This document shows positions 1 to 4,967 of a DNA stretch of 5,282 bases, piece after piece (position 1 is the first letter of the stretch; every line of letters starts with the position of its first letter). Source of the DNA: an uncultured Clostridia bacterium. Its GTDB lineage: Bacteria; Bacillota; Clostridia; Christensenellales; Pumilibacteraceae. The stretch covers positions 1 through 5,282 of the forward strand of contig CAKQJJ010000112.1 in NCBI GenBank assembly GCA_934247335.1, read 5' to 3'. Under the pieces are notes generated by a model, which was not told the DNA's origin, searched no databases, and saw nothing but the letters and a program-made list of their open reading frames with translations. The position numbers were made by a program, and so were the translations under genes.

Positions 1-1512
1 CCCGACGTGTCGTACCTCATTGCCAACAGAGAAAAGGTGAAGGGAATAGTGCTTACTCACGGTCACGAAGACCATATCGGCGCGCTCCCGTACGTACTCA
101 AAGACTTAAACGTTCCGGTTTTCGGAACAAAACTTACGCTTGCTCTCGTAGACAACAAACTGCGCGAGCAGAAAGTGGACGGCGTGTCGCTTAACGTCGT
201 TCGTCCCGGCAGCATAATTTCGCTGGGAACCAAATTCAAAGTGGAATTCGTAAACGTCAGCCACTCTATAGCGGGCAGCTGTGCGCTTGCTATCACCACG
301 CCCGTGGGACTGGTTTTCCACACTGGCGACTTCAAGGTGGACTACACGCCCATCGACGGCAACGTCATAAATTTGAAGCGCATTGCCGAAATAGGCGGAA
401 AGGGCGTAACTCTTCTGCTTGCCGAAAGCACCAACGTCGAGCGCGAAGGCTCGTCCATGTCGGAAGCGAAAGTTGGCGAATCCATCGCTCATATCTTAAA
501 CGAGAATCAGGACAGGCGAATTTTCATCGCGACTTTCGCGTCCAATATTCACCGCTTGCAGCAGATAGTCGATCTCGCCAGGAAATTCAAGCGCAAAGTG
601 GCGTTTGCCGGCAGAAGCATGGTAAACGTCGTGGAATGCGCAACCAAGATAGGCGAGCTTAAACTGGACAATTCGATGGTGGTCGATATCGACATGATCG
701 ATAAGGAAGCGGACAAAAATCTGCTTATTCTCACCACCGGCAGCCAGGGTGAACCCATGAGTGCGCTCACGCGTATCGCAAACGGCGAGTTCCCCAAAAT
801 TCAGCTGGGCTACAACGACACCGTGATTATTTCTGCGTCGCCCATTCCCGGCAACGAAAAAATGGTGTACAACGTCGTCAACAATATCTATCAGCACGGC
901 GCGAAAGCAATTTACGAGCGCCTTGCCGAAGTGCACGCTTCCGGTCACGCCTGCCAGGACGAATTGAAGCTTATTCACGCGCTTATAAAACCCAAATACT
1001 TTATTCCCGTACACGGCGAACGTCGTCATCTTCAGAAGCACGCCGAACTAGCCGTCAAAATGGGAACTCCCGCAAACAACATCATCATTCCCGATATCGG
1101 CAACCAGATCGAGATTACAGGCAAAACTTTCCGCATGGGCGACAATATCCCGTCCGGATGTCTGCTCGTAGACGGATTGGGCGTGGGTGACGTGGGCAGC
1201 ATAGTCCTTCGCGACCGCAAGCACTTGTCGGAAGAGGGACTGTTCGTGGCTGTCGTCGGCGTAAATTCGCTGTCCGGCGAGATTTTCGGAATAGACATTT
1301 CTTCCAAGGGCTTTATGTATTCGGACGAAGAATCGGAAGCCATAATAGAGGAAGCCAAGTCCGTGCTTAAAACCGCGCTCGGAAAAATGGATCTCAAAGG
1401 CGCCGCCGACTGGACTCAGGTTAAGGCAACCATGCGCAAGGAACTCAAAAATCTGTTCTTCAAGCGCACCCGCCGCAACCCCATGGTCATACCCGTAATT
1501 CTGGAAAACTGA
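1..1512 (+). CDS. rnj: Ribonuclease J (metallo-beta-lactamase/beta-CASP RNase), 5' end cut off by the window
   Basis: RNase J degrades and processes RNA in the cytoplasm as a 5'-to-3' exonuclease and endonuclease; in Bacillota it is central to mRNA turnover and rRNA maturation. Frame 1 is open from base 1 to the TGA at 1510-1512, giving 503 visible residues. The zinc-binding motif HGHEDH is at visible residues 20-25. Further metal and beta-CASP signatures follow: VSHSIAG (His88), HTGDFK (Asp110), ATFASNIHR (near 178-186), TGSQGEP (246-252), HASGHA (His312 and His316) and PVHGERRHL (His338). All expected catalytic residues are present, so the enzyme should be active. The family is about 555 residues long with this motif near residue 74, so roughly 55 N-terminal residues lie upstream. 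The GTG at 7 is internal and not the real start. It is the first visible gene of an operon, one base before the methyltransferase. I cannot separate RnjA from RnjB. Confidence 0.96.
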   Translation, partial: PDVSYLIANREKVKGIVLTHGHEDHIGALPYVLKDLNVPVFGTKLTLALVDNKLREQKVDGVSLNVVRPGSIISLGTKFKVEFVNVSHSIAGSCALAITTPVGLVFHTGDFKVDYTPIDGNVINLKRIAEIGGKGVTLLLAESTNVEREGSSMSEAKVGESIAHILNENQDRRIFIATFASNIHRLQQIVDLARKFKRKVAFAGRSMVNVVECATKIGELKLDNSMVVDIDMIDKEADKNLLILTTGSQGEPMSALTRIANGEFPKIQLGYNDTVIISASPIPGNEKMVYNVVNNIYQHGAKAIYERLAEVHASGHACQDELKLIHALIKPKYFIPVHGERRHLQKHAELAVKMGTPANNIIIPDIGNQIEITGKTFRMGDNIPSGCLLVDGLGVGDVGSIVLRDRKHLSEEGLFVAVVGVNSLSGEIFGIDISSKGFMYSDEESEAIIEEAKSVLKTALGKMDLKGAADWTQVKATMRKELKNLFFKRTRRNPMVIPVILEN

Positions 1513-1513
1513 C

Positions 1514-2158
1514 ATGCCTTTCAAAACACCGTCCAAAAATTCCGAATATATCCGCACCGTGCTCGCTCCCGAAAAGGACGAGCGCATGCGTGCGATTGCG
1601 GAATATGCCGACGCGCACATGATACCCGTGCTTCTGCCCGAATCCGCCGCCCTTCTCGAACAGCTGGTCTATCTCAAAAAGCCGCAAAAAATTCTCGAAA
1701 TAGGCACGGCGATAGGTTACAGCGCTGCGTTGATGCTGCGCAATTGCGACGGGCATATCACCACCGTGGAAATAAACGAGGACTATGCCGATATCGCGAA
1801 AAAAAATCTTTCTTCGCTCGGTTACGACGGCAGATTCACGGTCTTTCTCGGCGACGCGGACGACATTCTGCCGTTTATGGACGGCAAATTTGATTTCGTT
1901 TTCATGGACGGACCCAAAACGCGCTATCCCGGCTTTTTGCCGCACGTAAAGAGAATGTTGCGCCCCGGCGGAATACTGCTTGCCGACAACGTTTTTTTCA
2001 ACGGAATGGTGACGGGAGAGGGCGAAATAAAGCACAGCAAACAGACCATAATAAACGGTCTGGACAAATTTTTACACGAATTAACCAGCGACGAAAACTA
2101 CTCCACCAGCGTTCTGCCGGTGGGGGACGGAATGTCGCTGTCGGTGAAAAAAACATGA
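1514..2158 (+). CDS. trmR: SAM-dependent O-methyltransferase, TrmR/YrrM-type tRNA 5-hydroxyuridine methyltransferase
   Basis: This 214-residue class I methyltransferase belongs to the catechol-O-methyltransferase-like family 3. Visible marks are the SAM-binding loop LEIGTAIGYSA (residues 61-71), the acidic residue ending the second strand (VEIN, Glu86), GDADD (113-117), the metal/catalytic FMDGPK (Asp132, Lys135) and the second metal motif ADNV (Asp158, Asn159). Its length matches B. subtilis YrrM, which methylates 5-hydroxyuridine at tRNA position 34 to 5-methoxyuridine. The specific assignment is inferred mainly from the next gene, a U32 protein of the family that makes 5-hydroxyuridine; yrrM, yrrN and yrrO are adjacent in B. 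subtilis too. The ATG follows the rnj stop after one base, with only a weak purine-rich stretch (GGAAAA) upstream, suggesting translational coupling. Without context it could only be called a small-molecule or tRNA O-methyltransferase. Confidence 0.85.
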   Translation: MPFKTPSKNSEYIRTVLAPEKDERMRAIAEYADAHMIPVLLPESAALLEQLVYLKKPQKILEIGTAIGYSAALMLRNCDGHITTVEINEDYADIAKKNLSSLGYDGRFTVFLGDADDILPFMDGKFDFVFMDGPKTRYPGFLPHVKRMLRPGGILLADNVFFNGMVTGEGEIKHSKQTIINGLDKFLHELTSDENYSTSVLPVGDGMSLSVKKT

Positions 2159-3396
2159 CTGAAAAAATAGAATTGCTCGCCCCGGCGGGAAATATCGAAA
2201 AACTCAAAACCGCGATCTACTTCGGTGCGGACGCGGTTTATCTTGCGTATAAACAGTTCGGACTGCGCGCTTTTGCCGATAACTTCGACGCGGACGAACT
2301 TCGCGAAGCGGTGAAGTATTGTCACGAAAAAGGTAAAAAAGTGTACGTTACGCTCAATATTTTCGCGCATAACGCAGATTTCAGTACTATGCCTGACGTA
2401 GTACTTCTCCTGAAAGATTGCCGCGTCGACGGCGTGATAGTTAGCGATATGGGCGTCGTAAGCATAATCCGCAAGTACGCGCCCGATCTTGAAATTCACC
2501 TGTCCACGCAGGCAAACCTTACCAATAAATACGCGGCAAAGTTTTACTGCGATATGGGGATAAAACGCCTCGTCATGGCAAGGGAACTCTCGCTTGACGA
2601 GATAAAGGAAATCCGCGACTTCATTCCGCCCGAAGTGGAGATAGAGGCGTTCGTGCACGGCGCCATGTGTATTTCCTATTCGGGAAGATGCTTGCTGTCC
2701 AACTACACCACGGGAAGACTCAGCAACCACGGCGAATGCGTTCAAAGCTGCCGCTGGGAATACGCTCTTATGGAAAAATCCCGGCAGGGCGAATATTTCC
2801 CGATAGAAGAAGACGAACGAGGCGCGTATATTCTCAACAGCAAAGATCTCAATATGGTGCGCTATATAGACAAGCTTGCCGCCGCCGGAATAAACAGTTT
2901 CAAAATCGAAGGCAGAGTGAAAACCTCCTATTACGTCGCAAGCGTGGTAAACGCTTATCGCCGCGCAATCGATTTGTATTACGAGGAAGGCGATAAATTC
3001 GTTCTTCCCGAAGATATTTACGAAGATCTTGAAAAACCGAGCCACCGCATGTATTGCAACGGTTTTTACTTCGGTCGCGATCCGTCCGCACAGTGTTACG
3101 AAACAAGTAAGCCCAAGCAAAATTACGACTTTATCGCAATCGTAACCGAAGAGAAAGAGGACGGTTTCGTCGTCGAAATGCGCAACAGATTCAAAAAAGG
3201 CGACGTGCTCGAAGTGCTGTCGCCGGGCAGATATCACAACGCGAAAATTACCGTGGACAAGATGTTCGACGAAAGCGGAAAAGAGATATCCGACGCGATG
3301 AACGTTCAGCAAAAAGTGCGCATCGTAAGCGACGTAAAGCTTTCCGCAGGCGACATTTTACGGAAGAAGAACGCTATTGTGCCATCCGAAAAATAA
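2155..3396 (+). CDS. trhP: U32 family protein, TrhP/YrrO-like tRNA U34 hydroxylation protein
   Basis: The gene encodes a 413-residue U32 ('collagenase-like peptidase') family protein. Members next to trmR are needed for prephenate-dependent hydroxylation of U34 in tRNA and are not thought to act as proteases. The N-terminal TIM-barrel-like part begins ELLAPAGN with YFGADAVYL. The U32 signature runs from about residue 164 to 180 (EAFVHGAMC, then SGRC). Cys172, Cys179, Cys195 and Cys199 are candidate iron-sulfur ligands, including the GECVQSCRWEY segment; the ligand role is inferred from studied relatives. NSKDLNMVRYIDKL and FKIEGRVKT (228-256) are typical, and residues 323-400 look like the U32 C-terminal domain (VEMRNRFKKGDVLEVLSPG). 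Length fits B. subtilis YrrO (about 420). The ATG overlaps the trmR stop as ATGA, so translation is probably coupled; upstream SD is weak (GGTGA). Only one U32 gene is present here, whereas B. subtilis has two. Confidence 0.88.
   Translation: MTEKIELLAPAGNIEKLKTAIYFGADAVYLAYKQFGLRAFADNFDADELREAVKYCHEKGKKVYVTLNIFAHNADFSTMPDVVLLLKDCRVDGVIVSDMGVVSIIRKYAPDLEIHLSTQANLTNKYAAKFYCDMGIKRLVMARELSLDEIKEIRDFIPPEVEIEAFVHGAMCISYSGRCLLSNYTTGRLSNHGECVQSCRWEYALMEKSRQGEYFPIEEDERGAYILNSKDLNMVRYIDKLAAAGINSFKIEGRVKTSYYVASVVNAYRRAIDLYYEEGDKFVLPEDIYEDLEKPSHRMYCNGFYFGRDPSAQCYETSKPKQNYDFIAIVTEEKEDGFVVEMRNRFKKGDVLEVLSPGRYHNAKITVDKMFDESGKEISDAMNVQQKVRIVSDVKLSAGDILRKKNAIVPSEK
2383..2405. repeat. Palindromic 23-nt repeat, copy 1 (inside the U32 gene)
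   Basis: Arms AGTACTA (2383-2389) and TAGTACT (2399-2405) are perfect inverted repeats around nine bases. The 23-nt unit matches the core of the operon terminator at 3459-3481 at 21 of 23 positions. Here it is read in frame as Ser-Thr-Met-Pro-Asp-Val-Val and has no T-tract after it, so it is not a terminator. Its function is unknown. Confidence 0.7.
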
Positions 3397-3416
3397 TTTC
3401 GTAAAGCCCCGAAATT
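3395..3416. repeat. Inverted repeat at the U32 stop codon
   Basis: AATTTCG (3395-3401) and CGAAATT (3410-3416) form a perfect 7-bp stem with an 8-nt loop, starting in the stop codon. An A/T-rich but interrupted stretch follows (about 3421-3430). It may be a weak auxiliary 3' structure ahead of the strong terminator at 3457. Similar arms (ATTTCG/CGAAAT) occur at 4700-4720. Confidence 0.4.
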
Positions 3417-3456
3417 ACCGAATTTTATTTGAAAAATACCGTAAAACGGCATAAAT

Positions 3457-3492
3457 AGAGTACTATGCGTGACATAGTACTCTTGTTTTTTT
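3457..3492 (+). terminator. Intrinsic terminator of the rnj-trmR-trhP operon
   Basis: The arms AGAGTACTATG (3457-3467) and CATAGTACTCT (3473-3483) are perfectly complementary over 11 bp, with the 5-nt loop CGTGA. They are followed by TGTTTTTTT (3484-3492). It lies about 60 bases after the trhP stop. Read on the minus strand the T-tract is poor (ATTTAT), so it acts mainly on the plus strand. Confidence 0.92.
3459..3481. repeat. Palindromic 23-nt repeat, copy 2 (core of the terminator)
   Basis: This is the second copy of the unit at 2383-2405. It differs at one loop position (G here, C there) and one stem position (A here, G there). The flanking bases differ; here the stem gains two further pairs and a T-tract. 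Confidence 0.7.
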
Positions 3493-3515
3493 GCGCAAAA
3501 ACAGGCGAAATAACG

Positions 3516-3543
3516 AAAAAAGCCCGCGCATAAAAGCACGAGC
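3516..3543 (-). terminator. Intrinsic terminator of rnpB
   Basis: On the minus strand GCTCGTGC (3543-3536) pairs with GCGCGGGC (3529-3522) over 8 bp, including two U-G pairs, around a 6-nt loop. Six T residues follow (3521-3516). It sits about 17 bases beyond the P1 helix that closes the RNase P RNA, so the precursor would have a short 3' tail to be trimmed. Confidence 0.85.
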
Positions 3544-3559
3544 ACGTTTTTCAAAAATA

Positions 3560-3880
3560 CAAGACGGTCTGTAAGCCGAATTCTGTCGAGGGCGATCATC
3601 TGTCTGGGCGTATCGTTGCCGATAGGCTCTAGCGATATCGAAGAGCGAGCGGACCACTCTTAACGCTCTTACATCTTGCGCCGGACGGGGTTTACAATGC
3701 CCTCCCCGTTGCCGGGGAAGCGGTGAGCTTTTACCTCGCCGTTTCACCTTTTCCCTTGCGGGTAGTTTACTTTCTGTTGCACTTTCCTTGAAGTCGCCTT
3801 CACCGGTAGTTAGCCGGCGTCCTTGTCCTGCGGCGTTCGGACTTTCCTCGCGTTTCCACGTAATCGCCCAACCGTCTTGC
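3560..3880 (-). ncRNA. rnpB: RNase P RNA (bacterial, A-type-like)
   Basis: This is the catalytic RNA of ribonuclease P, which removes 5' leaders from pre-tRNAs. Read on the minus strand it carries the conserved 5' core GAGGAAAGTCCGAAC, then GTGCAACAGAAAGTAAAC, and near the 3' end AGACAGATGATCGCC and ACAGAATTCGGCTTACAGACC-like core sequence. The ends are set by helix P1, CAAGACGGT (3879-3871) with ACCGTCTTG (3568-3560). P2 is seen as GGGCGAT with ATCGCCC. The internal hairpins GAAG-GCGA-CTTC, CCC-GCAA-GGG and CTTCCCCG-GCAA-CGGGGAGG (3720-3701) have GNRA-type loops. A GGT in the P15-like loop fits tRNA CCA binding. At about 320 nt it is shorter than the E. coli (377) and B. subtilis (about 400) RNAs. 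The P3 position has only a tiny stem (CGT-GGAA-ACG). The A-type pattern, rather than the B. subtilis B-type, is usual in Clostridia. End positions are estimates within a few bases. Confidence 0.96.
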
Positions 3881-3887
3881 ACGCATT

Positions 3888-3916
3888 ATTTTATCACTTT
3901 TCGCCGCTAAAAGCAA
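3888..3916 (-). promoter_or_regulatory. SigA-type promoter of rnpB
   Basis: On the minus strand TTGCTT (3916-3911) and TAAAAT (3893-3888) are separated by exactly 17 bases. Transcription would begin near 3880-3882, at the start of the P1 helix. The -35 lies four bases after the sigK stop, so rnpB can be made in growing cells independently of sporulation. Confidence 0.8.
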
Positions 3917-3920
3917 GCGT

Positions 3921-4604
3921 TCAGAGTATAAAATCGGATATTTTGCGAATCGCTTTTTTCTCTATTCTCGACACGTACGAGCGCGATATGTCCAGCTTTT
4001 CGGCAACTTCCAGCTGAGTGTGCGCGCTTTGCCCGTTCAGTCCGTATCGCATTTCCATGACTTTTCTCTCCCGCGGTTTCAGGTGAGCCTTCATTATTTC
4101 CTCGATTTGCTTTATCGTAACCGCGTTTTCCACGCGCGTAAAAACGCCCTCGTCGGGAGAGGGAATGACGTCCATAAGCGTAATTTCGTTGCCGTCTTTG
4201 TCCACGCCCGCCGGATCGGACAGCGAAACGTCGCCGCGCCGCTTTTTGTTTGCCCGTATGTACATCAGAATTTCGTTGTCGATACACTTCGCCGCATAAG
4301 TCGCCAGAAGCGAGCCTTTGCCGTATTCGTACGTTTCTATGCCTTTTATAAGTCCCATCGTCCCTATCGAAATAAGGTCGTCCGCCTCGCCCGCAAGCGA
4401 GTACTTTTTAACCACGTGCGCCACGAGCCGCAGATTGTGCTTTATAAGCTTTTCCCGCGCCTTGGCGTCGCCCTTTTTGCATGCGTAAATGCACTCGCGT
4501 TCTTCTTCGGGCGAAAGAGGCGGAGGAAAGGACCCGCCGCCGCTGACGTATGCGGAAAAACAGAATATGCCGGAAAAGAACGAAAGCAAGGTTTCGATTA
4601 TCAT
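3921..4604 (-). CDS. sigK: RNA polymerase sporulation sigma factor SigK (pro-sigma-K)
   Basis: SigK directs late mother-cell transcription in endospore formation (coat, cortex and mother-cell lysis genes). The 227-residue product has sigma region 2 (about 33-118) with HNLRLVAHVVKKY, GEADDLISIGTMGLIKGIE and LATYAAKCIDNEILMYIR. The SigK-like linker VSLSDPAGVDKDGNEITLMDVI follows. Region 4 (about 160-227) carries the helix-turn-helix TQLEVAEKLDISRSYVSRIEKKA. LVAHVVKKY and ISRSYVSRIEKKA favour SigK over SigE. The hydrophobic N-terminus (1-18, with FFSGIFCFSA), followed by YVSGGGSFPPPLS, aligns with the B. subtilis pro-sequence and its cleavage region before YVKNNAFPQPLS. An inactive membrane-linked precursor is therefore inferred, probably cut near residue 18/19. 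The ATG has GGAGGG 10 bases upstream. The frame is uninterrupted: no skin-type insertion. rnpB follows on the same strand without a clear terminator between them. Confidence 0.94.
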   Translation of the reverse strand: MIIETLLSFFSGIFCFSAYVSGGGSFPPPLSPEEERECIYACKKGDAKAREKLIKHNLRLVAHVVKKYSLAGEADDLISIGTMGLIKGIETYEYGKGSLLATYAAKCIDNEILMYIRANKKRRGDVSLSDPAGVDKDGNEITLMDVIPSPDEGVFTRVENAVTIKQIEEIMKAHLKPRERKVMEMRYGLNGQSAHTQLEVAEKLDISRSYVSRIEKKAIRKISDFIL

Positions 4605-4614
4605 AAAATTTTAG

Positions 4615-4620
4615 CCCTCC
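4615..4620 (-). promoter_or_regulatory. Ribosome binding site of sigK
   Basis: GGAGGG on the minus strand, with a 10-base A/T-rich spacer to the ATG at 4604-4602. It supports this start, which keeps the hydrophobic pro-sequence in the protein. Confidence 0.8.
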
Positions 4621-4642
4621 CGTGAAAGCCGATGTTTTATAC

Positions 4643-4672
4643 ATTTATATGTAGAATTTTGCCGCAATATGA
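4643..4672 (-). promoter_or_regulatory. Predicted SigE-type sporulation promoter of sigK
   Basis: On the minus strand TCATATT (4672-4666) fits the B. subtilis SigE -35 consensus KMATATT. After a 14-base spacer, CATATAAAT (4651-4643) resembles the -10 consensus CATACA-T. Transcription would start near 4637, giving a leader of about 33 bases containing the ribosome binding site. This matches established control of sigK by SigE with SpoIIID. A GGACGAG (about 4697-4691, minus) upstream resembles the SpoIIID core GGACAAG with one mismatch; that part is weak. Confidence 0.6.
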
Positions 4673-4697
4673 AGTTTTTTGCCGCTACCGCTCGTCC

Positions 4698-4722
4698 TTA
4701 TTTCGCGATTATCCCGAAATAA
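4698..4722. repeat. Perfect inverted repeat upstream of sigK
   Basis: TTATTTCG (4698-4705) and CGAAATAA (4715-4722) are complementary over 8 bp around nine bases. No T-tract follows on either strand, so a terminator is unlikely. It could be a regulator site between the divergent promoters. Confidence 0.5.
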
Positions 4723-4839
4723 ACTTAAAATCGCTCCAACATATCACTTTTGATAATGCGCCATATAAAAATAGTAGGGCAAAACCGACGAACAAACGAT
4801 ATATTTGTATCGATACTCTTGGAAACGAATAAAATTCGC

Positions 4840-4868
4840 TTGCAAACCCGCCCGAAAAATGGTATAAT
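4840..4868 (+). promoter_or_regulatory. SigA-type promoter of the dehydrogenase gene
   Basis: TTGCAA (4840-4845) and a consensus TATAAT (4863-4868) are separated by exactly 17 bases. The start is expected near 4875, leaving a leader of about 92 bases. This predicts strong vegetative expression. Confidence 0.88.
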
Positions 4869-4882
4869 TATAAGGATAATAA

Positions 4883-4913
4883 GTCCGTGCGGAACAAGCT
4901 TTTCGCACCGGAC
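4883..4913 (+). promoter_or_regulatory. Leader hairpin near the 5' end of the dehydrogenase mRNA
   Basis: GTCCGTGCG (4883-4891) pairs with CGCAC (4904-4908) and GGAC (4910-4913), leaving one bulged C at 4909. GAA/TTT can extend the stem to about 12 pairs, closing on a 6-nt loop. It begins roughly eight bases after the predicted transcription start and has no directly adjoining T-tract. A role in mRNA stability or regulation is inference. Confidence 0.6.
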
Positions 4914-4949
4914 CGGTTAATCGGAAAAGAAAAAAATTTTTACCGCCAG

Positions 4950-4955
4950 AGGAGG
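4950..4955 (+). promoter_or_regulatory. Ribosome binding site of the dehydrogenase gene
   Basis: A consensus AGGAGG lies 12 bases before the ATG at 4968. The spacing is slightly long, but no closer start codon fits, and the protein begins directly with the Rossmann strand as the family does. Confidence 0.8.
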
Positions 4956-4967
4956 CAATAAAAACTT

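Larger units (their letters stand above)
4605..4967. other. Divergent intergenic region between sigK and the dehydrogenase gene
   Basis: These 363 bases hold no convincing gene. The sigK side carries its ribosome binding site and a SigE-like promoter (4643-4672). The dehydrogenase side carries a SigA-type promoter (4840-4868), a leader hairpin (4883-4913) and a ribosome binding site. The A/T-rich middle has inverted repeats at 4698-4722, CGATA/TATCG (4797-4801, 4808-4812) and CGAAT/ATTCG (4826-4830, 4834-4838), the last just before the -35 and a possible operator. An open frame at 4632-4832 lacks an SD and recognisable protein features. Confidence 0.7.

Noticed and set aside
7..9. GTG as the start of RNase J
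   Set aside because: The frame is open upstream, and the residues before it continue the conserved family sequence (PDVSYL before the metal motif), so the gene is cut by the window edge.
2098..3312. A 404-codon open frame on the minus strand, antisense to the U32 gene
   Set aside because: It mirrors the codon pattern of trhP, is rich in His, Phe and Val with no family motif, and has no RBS context; the plus-strand protein is clearly recognisable.
3429..3457. Possible plus-strand promoter TTGAAA with a TAAATA-like -10 after 17 bases
   Set aside because: The -10 is poor, and any transcript would start inside the terminator hairpin with no gene after it.
3488..3501. 14-bp palindrome TTTTTGCGCAAAAA after the operon terminator
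   Set aside because: It is formed by the terminator T-tract meeting an A-run; with a 4-nt loop and only A-T pairs it would be a weak structure.
3463..3882. A 139-codon minus-strand open frame across rnpB
   Set aside because: The region is unmistakably RNase P RNA with conserved core sequences and paired ends; the frame also runs through the terminator hairpins.
4020..4625. A 201-codon plus-strand open frame antisense to sigK
   Set aside because: It is a shadow of sigK, whose motifs, start site and promoter are all on the minus strand.
4632..4832. A 66-codon plus-strand open frame in the divergent intergenic region
   Set aside because: It has no SD, overlaps the sigK promoter, and shows no protein family features.
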